A stretch of 45,371 bases of DNA. It comes from Rubricoccus marinus. Lineage in GTDB: Bacteria > Bacteroidota > Rhodothermia > Rhodothermales > Rubricoccaceae. Under the pieces are notes generated by a model that saw only the letters and a program-made list of their open reading frames with translations, ran no database searches and had not been told where the DNA came from. Location: the NCBI RefSeq assembly GCF_002257665.1, contig NZ_MQWB01000001.1:1-45371 (forward strand), given 5' to 3'. The stretch's first letter is position 1. The number at the start of each line of letters is the position of its first letter. Below are positions 37,792-43,933 of this stretch, piece after piece. A program made the translations under genes and the position numbers.

Positions 37792-39162
37792 CTAGCCCTC
37801 TATCCAGATCGTCTTCTGGTTCACAAACGAGCGGATGCCCTGCCGCGCCAGCTCGCGCCCGACGCCAGAGGCGCCGATGCCGCCGAACGGCAGCGCCGGG
37901 TGGCTCTTGGTCATCTGGTTGACGAAGACGGCGCCAGAGGCCATCTGCCGCGCCACGCGCTCGCCTCTGGCGCGATCGCCGGTGAAGACGGCGCCGCCGA
38001 GTCCAAAGCGCGTCGCGTTCGCGAGCCGGATGGCGTCGGCCTCGTCCTCGGCGACGGTCAGCGAGGCGACGGGGCCGAACAGCTCCTCGCGGAAGGGGAG
38101 CATGCGCTCCGTGACGCCTGCCAGAACCGTCGGCGGGTAGTACCAGCCCTCGCCCGATGGGATCTCGCCGCCGGTGAGGACCTCGGCGCCCTCGGCCCGC
38201 GCCCGGCTCACCTGGTCTTGCAACCCGTCGCGCAGGTCCTCTCGCGCCAGAGGCCCGAGGTCGGTGGCCTCTTGCGTGGGATCGCCGACGGTCAGCGCCT
38301 CCATCGCGGCGACGAAGCGCTCGGTAAACGCGTTGGCGATGTCCCGGTGGAGGATGAACCGTTTGGCCGCGATGCAGCTCTGCCCGTTGTTCTGCGTCCG
38401 CGAGGCCACGCCGATCTCGACGGCGCGGTCCAGGTCCGCGTCGTCCAGGACGACGAACGCGTCCGAGCCGCCGAGCTCCAGCACGCACGGCTTGAGCGCT
38501 TCGCCCGCGGCCTTGCCGACCGCGCGCCCCGCGCGCTCGCTGCCGGTCAGCGTGACCGCCGCCACGCGCCGGTCGTGGATGATGCCGTCTACCTTTTCGA
38601 CCGGCACGATGATGTGCTGGAACACGCCTCTCTCGAAGCCGGCGTCGTGGAACAGCTGCGCAAGCGCGTCGCCGCAGCCGAGCACGTTTTCGGCGTGCTT
38701 GAGCAGGCCCACGTTGCCGGCCATGACGGCAGGCGCGGCAAACCGCATGGCCTGCCAGTAGGGGAAATTCCACGGCATGATGGCGAGGACCGGCCCCAGC
38801 GGCTCGAACGCGACGCCGCTCCACTCGGCCTCGGTCTCGGCGGGCTCGTCGGCCAGAAAAGCGGCGCTGTGTTCGGCGTAGTAGCGGCACACCCACGCGC
38901 ACTTCTCGGCCTCGGCCTTGGCCTGCGCCAGAGGCTTGCCCATCTCGCGCGTCATCAGCGCCGCGTGCTCGTCGGCGTTTTGCTCCAGCAAATCCGCCAC
39001 GCGGCGGAGGCCGTCGGCCCGCTCCGCCAGAGGCCTCTGGCGATGGCGCGTCCACGCGTCGTGCGCGGTCTGGAGCGCAGCGTCGAGCGCGGCGTCGGAA
39101 AGCGCGGGGTAGGAGCCGAGCGTCTCGCCGCTGGCGGGGTCCGTCGTGGTGAAGGCGTGCAT
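37792..39162 (-). CDS. Aldehyde dehydrogenase, succinate-semialdehyde type
   Basis: A 456-residue NAD(P)-dependent enzyme. The catalytic Cys263 is in NNGQSCIAAKR, the general base Glu229 in LELGGSDAF, and the oxyanion Asn132 in PWNFPYWQ. VTLTGSERAG marks the cofactor site. The sequence is closest in feel to the short succinate-semialdehyde dehydrogenases (GabD1/Sad; PALPFGGIGASGVGREL near the end), so it may feed GABA or succinate semialdehyde into the TCA cycle, but substrate specificity is inferred. Cytoplasmic. RQRPLA at 41-46 is encoded by a tail-to-tail word palindrome. It is divergent from the RNase III gene. Confidence 0.93.
   Translation of the reverse strand: MHAFTTTDPASGETLGSYPALSDAALDAALQTAHDAWTRHRQRPLAERADGLRRVADLLEQNADEHAALMTREMGKPLAQAKAEAEKCAWVCRYYAEHSAAFLADEPAETEAEWSGVAFEPLGPVLAIMPWNFPYWQAMRFAAPAVMAGNVGLLKHAENVLGCGDALAQLFHDAGFERGVFQHIIVPVEKVDGIIHDRRVAAVTLTGSERAGRAVGKAAGEALKPCVLELGGSDAFVVLDDADLDRAVEIGVASRTQNNGQSCIAAKRFILHRDIANAFTERFVAAMEALTVGDPTQEATDLGPLAREDLRDGLQDQVSRARAEGAEVLTGGEIPSGEGWYYPPTVLAGVTERMLPFREELFGPVASLTVAEDEADAIRLANATRFGLGGAVFTGDRARGERVARQMASGAVFVNQMTKSHPALPFGGIGASGVGRELARQGIRSFVNQKTIWIEG
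39025..39042. repeat. Tail-to-tail word palindrome inside the aldehyde dehydrogenase gene
   Basis: CGCCAGAGGCCTCTGGCG encodes RQRPLA in the N-terminal helical part of the enzyme. Confidence 0.85.
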
Positions 39163-39304
39163 AGAAGTGTGGAAGCGTTCAGAATCGGACCCGAACGGGC
39201 GTGTAGGGATCCAGACGCGCTTGCCCTCGGCGCGGCATGTGGGGACATTGAGCCCCCTGGCGAGCCCACACCCTTCCGCCTATTTCGCGTTCGAGACCCT
39301 GACT

Positions 39305-40255
39305 GTGGACGGTACCCCCCGACGAGGCACGCGCCTCTTCCGATCCTGGACCGGCGCTGCCCGCACCGCGCTGACGGGCGCGCTACGCGTGCCCGCCAAA
39401 CCGCTCCGCCGCGGCCTGGACCGCTTCCGCCAGAGGCCCGGCAGTTCGGTCGGCGAGGTCTCACCGCTGGGCGTCCAGCGCGAGGACGTGGAGCGCTTGG
39501 TCGGCGGGCCCATCGGCTCGCTGGACCTCTACGAGCACGCGCTGCGGCACCGCTCCATCTTCCGCGGTCAGCCGACCGACGGGACAGAGAGCAACGAGCG
39601 ACTGGAATTTTTGGGCGACGCCATCCTCGGCGCCGTCGTCGCCGAGCGGCTCTACCGGCGCTTCCCGGACCACGACGAGGGCTTCCTGACGCGGACGCGC
39701 GCGAACCTCGTCAACGGCAAGACGCTCGCCACCTTCGCGACGGCCATCGGCCTCGCGCCGCTGGTGCTCATCTCCGACAACATGGAGGCCTCTGGCGGGC
39801 GCACCAACGCCACGATCCTCGCCGACGCCTTCGAGGCCGTCGTCGGCGCGATCTACATCGACAAGGGCTTTACGGCCGCGCGCACGTTCGTGCACGACGT
39901 GCTGGACCGGTGCGTGGACCTCAACGCCGCGGCGGAGCAGCGGACCAACTTCAAGAGCCAACTCCTGGAGTTCGTCCAGGCCCGCGCCCTCGGCCAGCCG
40001 ACCTACGACGTGATCGCGGAGGAGGGCCCGAGCCACGACCGCCAGTTCACCGTCGAAGCCGTCGTGGACGAGGTCCCGCGCGGGCGCGGCACGGCGCGTT
40101 CCAAAAAGCAGGCGGAGCAGCACGCCGCCCGCGAGGCGCTGACCACGCTCCGCGCTAGCCTGAACACCTCCGGCGACGGCGCCGCGGGTACCCCGGCCCC
40201 CACGCCAGAGGGCGACGCGCCGAGCAAGATGATCGGGCGCCCCGAGGACAACTAG
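39305..40255 (+). CDS. rnc: Ribonuclease III
   Basis: A roughly 316-residue double-strand-specific endoribonuclease for rRNA and mRNA processing. It has a basic N-terminal extension of about 55 residues, then the nuclease domain with the signature NERLEFLGDAILGAVVAERL, LTRTRANLVNGKTLA and the second metal-ligand region DAFEAVVGAIYIDKG. The C-terminal dsRNA-binding domain has NFKSQLLEFVQ, GPSHDRQFTVEAVV and RSKKQAEQHAAREAL. A Pro-rich tail follows. The start is uncertain: GTG at 39305 is the first plausible codon, and there is no ATG before the nuclease domain. Cytoplasmic. It is a natural candidate for cutting the many word-hairpins seen in transcripts. Confidence 0.92.
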   Translation: MDGTPRRGTRLFRSWTGAARTALTGALRVPAKPLRRGLDRFRQRPGSSVGEVSPLGVQREDVERLVGGPIGSLDLYEHALRHRSIFRGQPTDGTESNERLEFLGDAILGAVVAERLYRRFPDHDEGFLTRTRANLVNGKTLATFATAIGLAPLVLISDNMEASGGRTNATILADAFEAVVGAIYIDKGFTAARTFVHDVLDRCVDLNAAAEQRTNFKSQLLEFVQARALGQPTYDVIAEEGPSHDRQFTVEAVVDEVPRGRGTARSKKQAEQHAAREALTTLRASLNTSGDGAAGTPAPTPEGDAPSKMIGRPEDN

Positions 40256-40261
40256 GAGAAG

Positions 40262-40281
40262 GCTCCCCCAGACTGGGGAGG
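40262..40281 (+). terminator. Hairpin after rnc
   Basis: CTCCCC and GGGGAG arms around CAGACT, a few bases after the rnc stop; no U-tract. Unrelated to the dispersed word. Confidence 0.35.
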
Positions 40282-40329
40282 CTAGGGGAGAGCCCGGGAG
40301 CGTTCTTGACGCCTGCCCTCTCCGTCCCC

Positions 40330-41283
40330 ATGCGCACCCTCCTCTTTGCCCTTGCGCTGGCCTCTGGCGCCGCCGCGCAGCCCCTCACGCCCTTTCCCGC
40401 TCCTGAGCGCGCCAGCGAGGGGGTGTGCACCCAGCACGAAGCCTTGCGCGTGTGCCGTGCCGAGGCAAACGGCGAGGCCACGATACGCGTCGACCGAGGC
40501 GCGCAACGCCTCGCGCGATGGCCCGTCGCCGCAGGTGTTCAGGCCGGCGACTTCGCCGCGTTCGAGGCCGATCTGGACCGCGACGGCGAGCGCGACCTGA
40601 TCGTCGCCACGCAAGAGGCGGTCTCCAACGGACTCGCGGTCGCCTACTGGCGCGTGGACGTGCTGGCCTCTGGCACGAGCGGCCCCGCCTATTCCTTTAC
40701 CGTTGAGGACTTCGACGCCAGCGGCCAGTCGTTCGCGCACGACGGCGCGCGGCTCGTGCTCTGGGCGACGGACTGGATCTCGGGGCCAGACCCCCGCGGG
40801 CGTCGGCCCGAGGGGATGTACGTCGTCGGGCGCCCGTTCTATCTCGCCTCTGGCGGACTGGTCCCCGCCAGGGGCCTCCCGCTCCGCGCCCGGCGCCTGC
40901 TCCACAGCTTCTCGCGCGATGCCGGCGAGGGGCCCGTCGGATGGCTTTCGGACCGCCGCGCGGAAAGCCTGCGCACCGACCTCGCGCTCGCCGGCTGTCG
41001 CCAGAGCTCTCGCGAGGTCACCGTCGGCTCCGCCGAAACCCGCGAGGACGAGCAGGGGGAGGCCTACACCGCGCTCTCGCTGGGCGGTGGGGAACTGATC
41101 TACACCCGCGGCGCCTACGTCCCTGACGCCGAGGCCATCACGCACCTCGGCGACGCCGCGAGCGGCCGCCTTTTCCCGCCGGACTACGCGCCTCCCGGCC
41201 TCCCCGACAGGTTGAAAGGCCCGCGCCGCCTGACCACCTGCGCCTCTGGCGACTGGGTCCAGGCGCGCGTGCTCTGGATGTAA
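40330..41283 (+). CDS. Secreted protein with one FG-GAP-like calcium loop, unknown role
   Basis: A 317-residue protein with signal MRTLLFALALASGAAAQ, where ASGA is word-encoded. DFAAFEADLDRDGERDLIVAT resembles an FG-GAP/VCBS calcium-binding loop (DLDRDGERD), and LGGGELIYTRGAY and others suggest a beta-rich fold. Four Cys occur in the mature part (near 41, 50, 231 and 307), perhaps disulphide-bonded. I do not recognise a family. It follows rnc by 74 bases and a hairpin and converges on the Lrp regulator gene. Confidence 0.75.
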   Translation: MRTLLFALALASGAAAQPLTPFPAPERASEGVCTQHEALRVCRAEANGEATIRVDRGAQRLARWPVAAGVQAGDFAAFEADLDRDGERDLIVATQEAVSNGLAVAYWRVDVLASGTSGPAYSFTVEDFDASGQSFAHDGARLVLWATDWISGPDPRGRRPEGMYVVGRPFYLASGGLVPARGLPLRARRLLHSFSRDAGEGPVGWLSDRRAESLRTDLALAGCRQSSREVTVGSAETREDEQGEAYTALSLGGGELIYTRGAYVPDAEAITHLGDAASGRLFPPDYAPPGLPDRLKGPRRLTTCASGDWVQARVLWM

Positions 41284-41305
41284 CGCGCGCGGCGTGGGGC
41301 GCTCG

Positions 41306-41323
41306 GCCTCTGGCGCCAGAGGC
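41306..41323. terminator. Word palindrome between convergent genes
   Basis: A perfect GCCTCTGGCGCCAGAGGC in the 44-base gap between the secreted protein and the Lrp regulator. Probably a shared 3' hairpin. Confidence 0.5.
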
Positions 41324-41327
41324 GGGC

Positions 41328-41795
41328 TCAGTCCTCGCCCGAGGCCACAGCGCGGCGGTGGTCAAACAACAGCGCGGTCTCGATGCGCGCCACCTCGTCG
41401 CGGTCCGTGAAGGCCTCTAATGCGAGCTGGCGTAGGTGCTCCGGGTTGCGGACGGCGACGTGGACGAGGAAGTCGCTCTGGCCCGTCGTGTGGAAGACTT
41501 GCACCACCTCGGGGAGCGCGAGCGCGTGCGCCTGGAACGCTTCCACGAGCGGGCGCTGGTGGCGCCGCAATGAGACCGACACGAGCGCCTGCAACGGCGT
41601 GCCTCTGGCGGCCAAGTCCACCTCCGCGTGGTAGCCCGCGAGGACGCCCTCGCGCTCCAGCCTGCGCGTTCGCTCCAGCGCCGTCGAAGGCGCGACGCCG
41701 AGCCGCGCGGCCAACTCCTTGTTGGAGAGCCGCGCATTGTTCTGCAGATGCGCCAGGATCTGGCGGTCGGTTCGGTCGAGGTCTCGCTGAGGCAT
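41328..41795 (-). CDS. Lrp/AsnC family transcriptional regulator
   Basis: A 155-residue DNA-binding regulator. N-terminal helix-turn-helix (about 8-60): LDRTDRQILAHLQNNARLSNKELAARLGVAPSTALERTRRLEREGVL. The C-terminal RAM/ligand domain (about 68-145) has LVSVSLRRHQRPLVEAF, LPEVVQVFHTTGQSDFLVHVAV and ETALLFDH. It likely binds an amino acid and controls the divergent trans-sulfuration gene 79 bases away, as MdeR controls methionine gamma-lyase in Pseudomonas. A dyad in the shared region fits an operator. The tail ASGED is nearly word-encoded. Confidence 0.93.
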   Translation of the reverse strand: MPQRDLDRTDRQILAHLQNNARLSNKELAARLGVAPSTALERTRRLEREGVLAGYHAEVDLAARGTPLQALVSVSLRRHQRPLVEAFQAHALALPEVVQVFHTTGQSDFLVHVAVRNPEHLRQLALEAFTDRDEVARIETALLFDHRRAVASGED

Positions 41796-41831
41796 GGTGG
41801 GTCGAATAGACTTCGGGCGGGGTGGAAACAG

Positions 41832-41866
41832 CCGGACAGGATTCTACCATACGGTACATCCTCCGG
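41832..41866. promoter_or_regulatory. Candidate Lrp operator in the divergent region
   Basis: The inner dyad TACC-ATAC-GGTA (41845-41856) lies within outer arms CCGGACAGGAT and ATCCTCCGG, so the 35-base site is nearly symmetric. It sits 9 bases before the start of the PLP enzyme, between the divergent genes. Confidence 0.45.
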
Positions 41867-41874
41867 ATAGACGC

Positions 41875-43086
41875 ATGCAGATCCCTTCCCGCCCCGACCT
41901 CGAAACGCGCGCCGTCCACGCTGGCCGCGAGGACCTCCGCACGCTCGGCGTCCACGCCCTCCCGCTGGACCTCTCGTCCACGTACCCGTTTACCGATCTG
42001 GACCGCGCCACGGCCAGCCTGGACGCGCTCGTAAGTGGAGACGCGACAGCGGAGAACCCGGTCTACGCCCGCCTCCTCAATCCGACGGTCGCGCGCTTCG
42101 AGAACGCGCTCGCGGACCTGGAAGGCGCCGAGGCCGCGGTCGCGTATTCCAGCGGCATGGCGGCGCTGACGGCCGTGCTTCTGGCGGCCAAGATGGAGGG
42201 CAAGAACCACGTCGTCGCGACCCGCCCGATCTACGGGACCACGGACCACCTGCTCTCGTGCGACCTGCTCGGCGTCGAGACCACCTGGGTCTCGCCAGAG
42301 GCCGTCGGCGACGCCATCCGGCCCGACACGGCGCTCGTGATGACCGAGACGCCGACCAACCCCACGCTCGCCCTCGTGGACATCGAGAGTGTGGTCCGGC
42401 AGGCCGCTGGCGTGCCCGTCCTGGTGGACAGCACGTTCGCCACGCCCGTATTGCAGCGGCCTCTGGCGCATGGCGCCGCGATGGTCATGCACAGCGCCAC
42501 GAAGTACCTCGGCGGCCACGGCGACGTGGTGGCGGGCGTTGTGGCCTGCGGCGAGGCGTGGGCGCGCAAGCTCCGTCAGGTACGCGTGGCGACGGGCGCG
42601 CTGCTCCACCCGCTCGGCGGCTACCTCTTGCACCGCGGGCTCCAGACGCTCCCGGTCCGCATCGAGCGCGCGCAGACCACCGCGTCCGATCTCGCACGTC
42701 GCTTGAGCGCGCACCCCGACGTGCAGCGCGTCTACTTCCCCGGCCTGGACGGGAACGCGCACCTACTGGGCACGCAGATGGACGGCCCGGGCACGATGGT
42801 CGCCTTCGAAGTCGCCGGTCACGAGATGGCCTCTGGCGTGCTCCGCAGCGTCCAGCTCATGACGCCCGCCGTCAGCCTGGGCTCGGTCGATACGCTGATC
42901 CAGCACCCGGCCGGGCTCACGCACCGCGTCGTGGGCGAGGCCGGTCGCGCGCAAGGCGGCGTGAGCGAAGGCCTCTTGCGCGTCTCGGTCGGGCTGGAAA
43001 GCGCCGACGCGCTGTGGGCCGATCTGGAGGGCGCGCTCGCAAGCGCGGCACGGCTCGCCCCCTCTGGCGCGGTCCTAGCAGAGTAG
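41875..43086 (+). CDS. Trans-sulfuration PLP enzyme (cystathionine gamma-synthase/lyase family)
   Basis: A 403-residue cytoplasmic enzyme of the Cys/Met metabolism PLP family. The Schiff-base lysine is Lys210 in MHSATKYLGGHGD. The cofactor and substrate sites are YARLLNPTVARFENALADLEGAEA, YSSGMAAL, ETPTNPT and VDSTFATPVLQRPL; the C-terminus has LRVSVGLESADALWADL. It may act as methionine gamma-lyase or cystathionine gamma-lyase/synthase. The Cys that marks methionine gamma-lyase after the active-site Tyr-Gly is a Thr here (IYGTTDHLL), which argues against a standard methionine gamma-lyase. It is divergent from an Lrp-type regulator, implying amino-acid-responsive control. Confidence 0.93.
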   Translation: MQIPSRPDLETRAVHAGREDLRTLGVHALPLDLSSTYPFTDLDRATASLDALVSGDATAENPVYARLLNPTVARFENALADLEGAEAAVAYSSGMAALTAVLLAAKMEGKNHVVATRPIYGTTDHLLSCDLLGVETTWVSPEAVGDAIRPDTALVMTETPTNPTLALVDIESVVRQAAGVPVLVDSTFATPVLQRPLAHGAAMVMHSATKYLGGHGDVVAGVVACGEAWARKLRQVRVATGALLHPLGGYLLHRGLQTLPVRIERAQTTASDLARRLSAHPDVQRVYFPGLDGNAHLLGTQMDGPGTMVAFEVAGHEMASGVLRSVQLMTPAVSLGSVDTLIQHPAGLTHRVVGEAGRAQGGVSEGLLRVSVGLESADALWADLEGALASAARLAPSGAVLAE

Positions 43087-43178
43087 AAGGAGGGGCGCTG
43101 ATCGACGCGCCAGAGGCCGTTTGGAACGTCCGCTTGCGGAGCCGCCAGAGGCCTCTTGCGTGATGATAGGGTGAAGCG

Positions 43179-43228
43179 GCGCCATTGGCGCACGATCTTG
43201 CAACGGCGACGTGCGCGCCGCATACAAC
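43179..43228 (+). promoter_or_regulatory. Possible promoter and operator of the fused TA-like gene
   Basis: The dyad GCGCCA-T-TGGCGC (43179-43191) lies just before TTGCAA (43198-43203) and TACAAC (43223-43228, spacing 19). The layout would suit autoregulation by the gene's own XRE domain. The dyad may also be a decayed word palindrome. Confidence 0.3.
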
Positions 43229-43250
43229 GGGCACACATTCCCGACTCTCT

Positions 43251-43838
43251 ATGATCGCGTTCGCCGAACTCGCCCCCTTCGCCTCCCGCCGCCCCGACCG
43301 TCTCGCTGACGAGGCGTACCGCAAGCTCCTCATCCGCCTCGGCCAATACCCCGACGCCGGTGAACTCGTGGAGGGCTCGGACGCGTGGCGCGAGGTTCGG
43401 TGGGCGGACCGGAGCCAGGGCAAGCGCGGCGGCGTCCGCCAGGTGCGCTACTTCGTGGAGTCGCCCGAGCGCATCCTGCTCGGCGACGTGTTCTCCAAGA
43501 CGGAGAAGCCCGAACTGACCGCCGCTGATTCCGCGTCGTCCTCCAAGGCCGTTCGCGAGGTCGTCTACGACGGCGGCGTGCTCGTGGAAATCCGCGAGGG
43601 CGGCAAGACCACGTTCAAGCTCGCCGACGCCCGCGCTGAGGACCCGAGCGACTTCGCCTCGGTCCGCGAGGCGCTGCGCCAGACGCAGGAGGGCATGGCC
43701 GAACTGATGGGCGTCAAGCTCGCCACGGTCCGCAACTGGGAGCAGAAGCGCCGCATCCCCCGCGGTCCAGGCGCCCAACTCATCAAGGTGGCCGCTACGC
43801 GCCCCGACGCGCTCCTCGCGCTCCGCGGCGACGACTGA
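43251..43838 (+). CDS. Single-chain HigB-like toxin / HigA-like antitoxin fusion
   Basis: A 195-residue protein. Residues 1-92 match RelE/HigB-type toxins (the family usually encoded upstream of NadS/HigA): LADEAYRKLLIRLGQYPDAGELVEGS, REVRWADRSQGKRGGVRQVRYF and LLGDVFSKTEKPELT. Residues 93-132 are a linker. Residues 133-192 are an XRE helix-turn-helix like the antitoxin: DFASVREALRQTQEGMAELMGVKLATVRNWEQKRRIPRGPGAQLIKV. In usual systems these are two adjacent genes; here they form one uninterrupted frame. In the toxin half the Tyr of the common VYxKxE motif is Phe (VFSKTEK), while the KRGGVR stretch is kept. It could be a self-inhibited toxin, a detoxified regulator, or a protein needing cleavage. 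Confidence 0.8.
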   Translation: MIAFAELAPFASRRPDRLADEAYRKLLIRLGQYPDAGELVEGSDAWREVRWADRSQGKRGGVRQVRYFVESPERILLGDVFSKTEKPELTAADSASSSKAVREVVYDGGVLVEIREGGKTTFKLADARAEDPSDFASVREALRQTQEGMAELMGVKLATVRNWEQKRRIPRGPGAQLIKVAATRPDALLALRGDD

Positions 43839-43875
43839 GCCCGGCTTCTGGCGCCAGAGGCGGATCCGAAGCACG

Positions 43876-43913
43876 AAAAACCCCGCCAGAGGCCGAGCCT
43901 CTGGCGGGGTTTC
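43876..43913. terminator. Bidirectional intrinsic terminator made from the dispersed word
   Basis: AAAAA, then CCCCGCCAGAGGC, CGA, GCCTCTGGCGGGG, then TTT. The stem is the inverted pair of the word with C/G extensions. A-tract and T-tract flanks make it work on both strands, between the convergent fusion gene and amidase gene. It shows directly that the word can be the stem of a terminator. Confidence 0.9.
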
Positions 43914-43933
43914 TGTGGTGGGAGGGGGGCGTG

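Noticed and set aside
41875-43086. Firm call as methionine gamma-lyase
   Set aside because: The diagnostic Cys after the active-site Tyr-Gly is Thr, so only the family level is supported.
43185-43250. Upstream GTG start for the fusion protein
   Set aside because: The 22-residue extension has no similarity to toxin N-termini, while MIAFAEL begins where the fold should begin.
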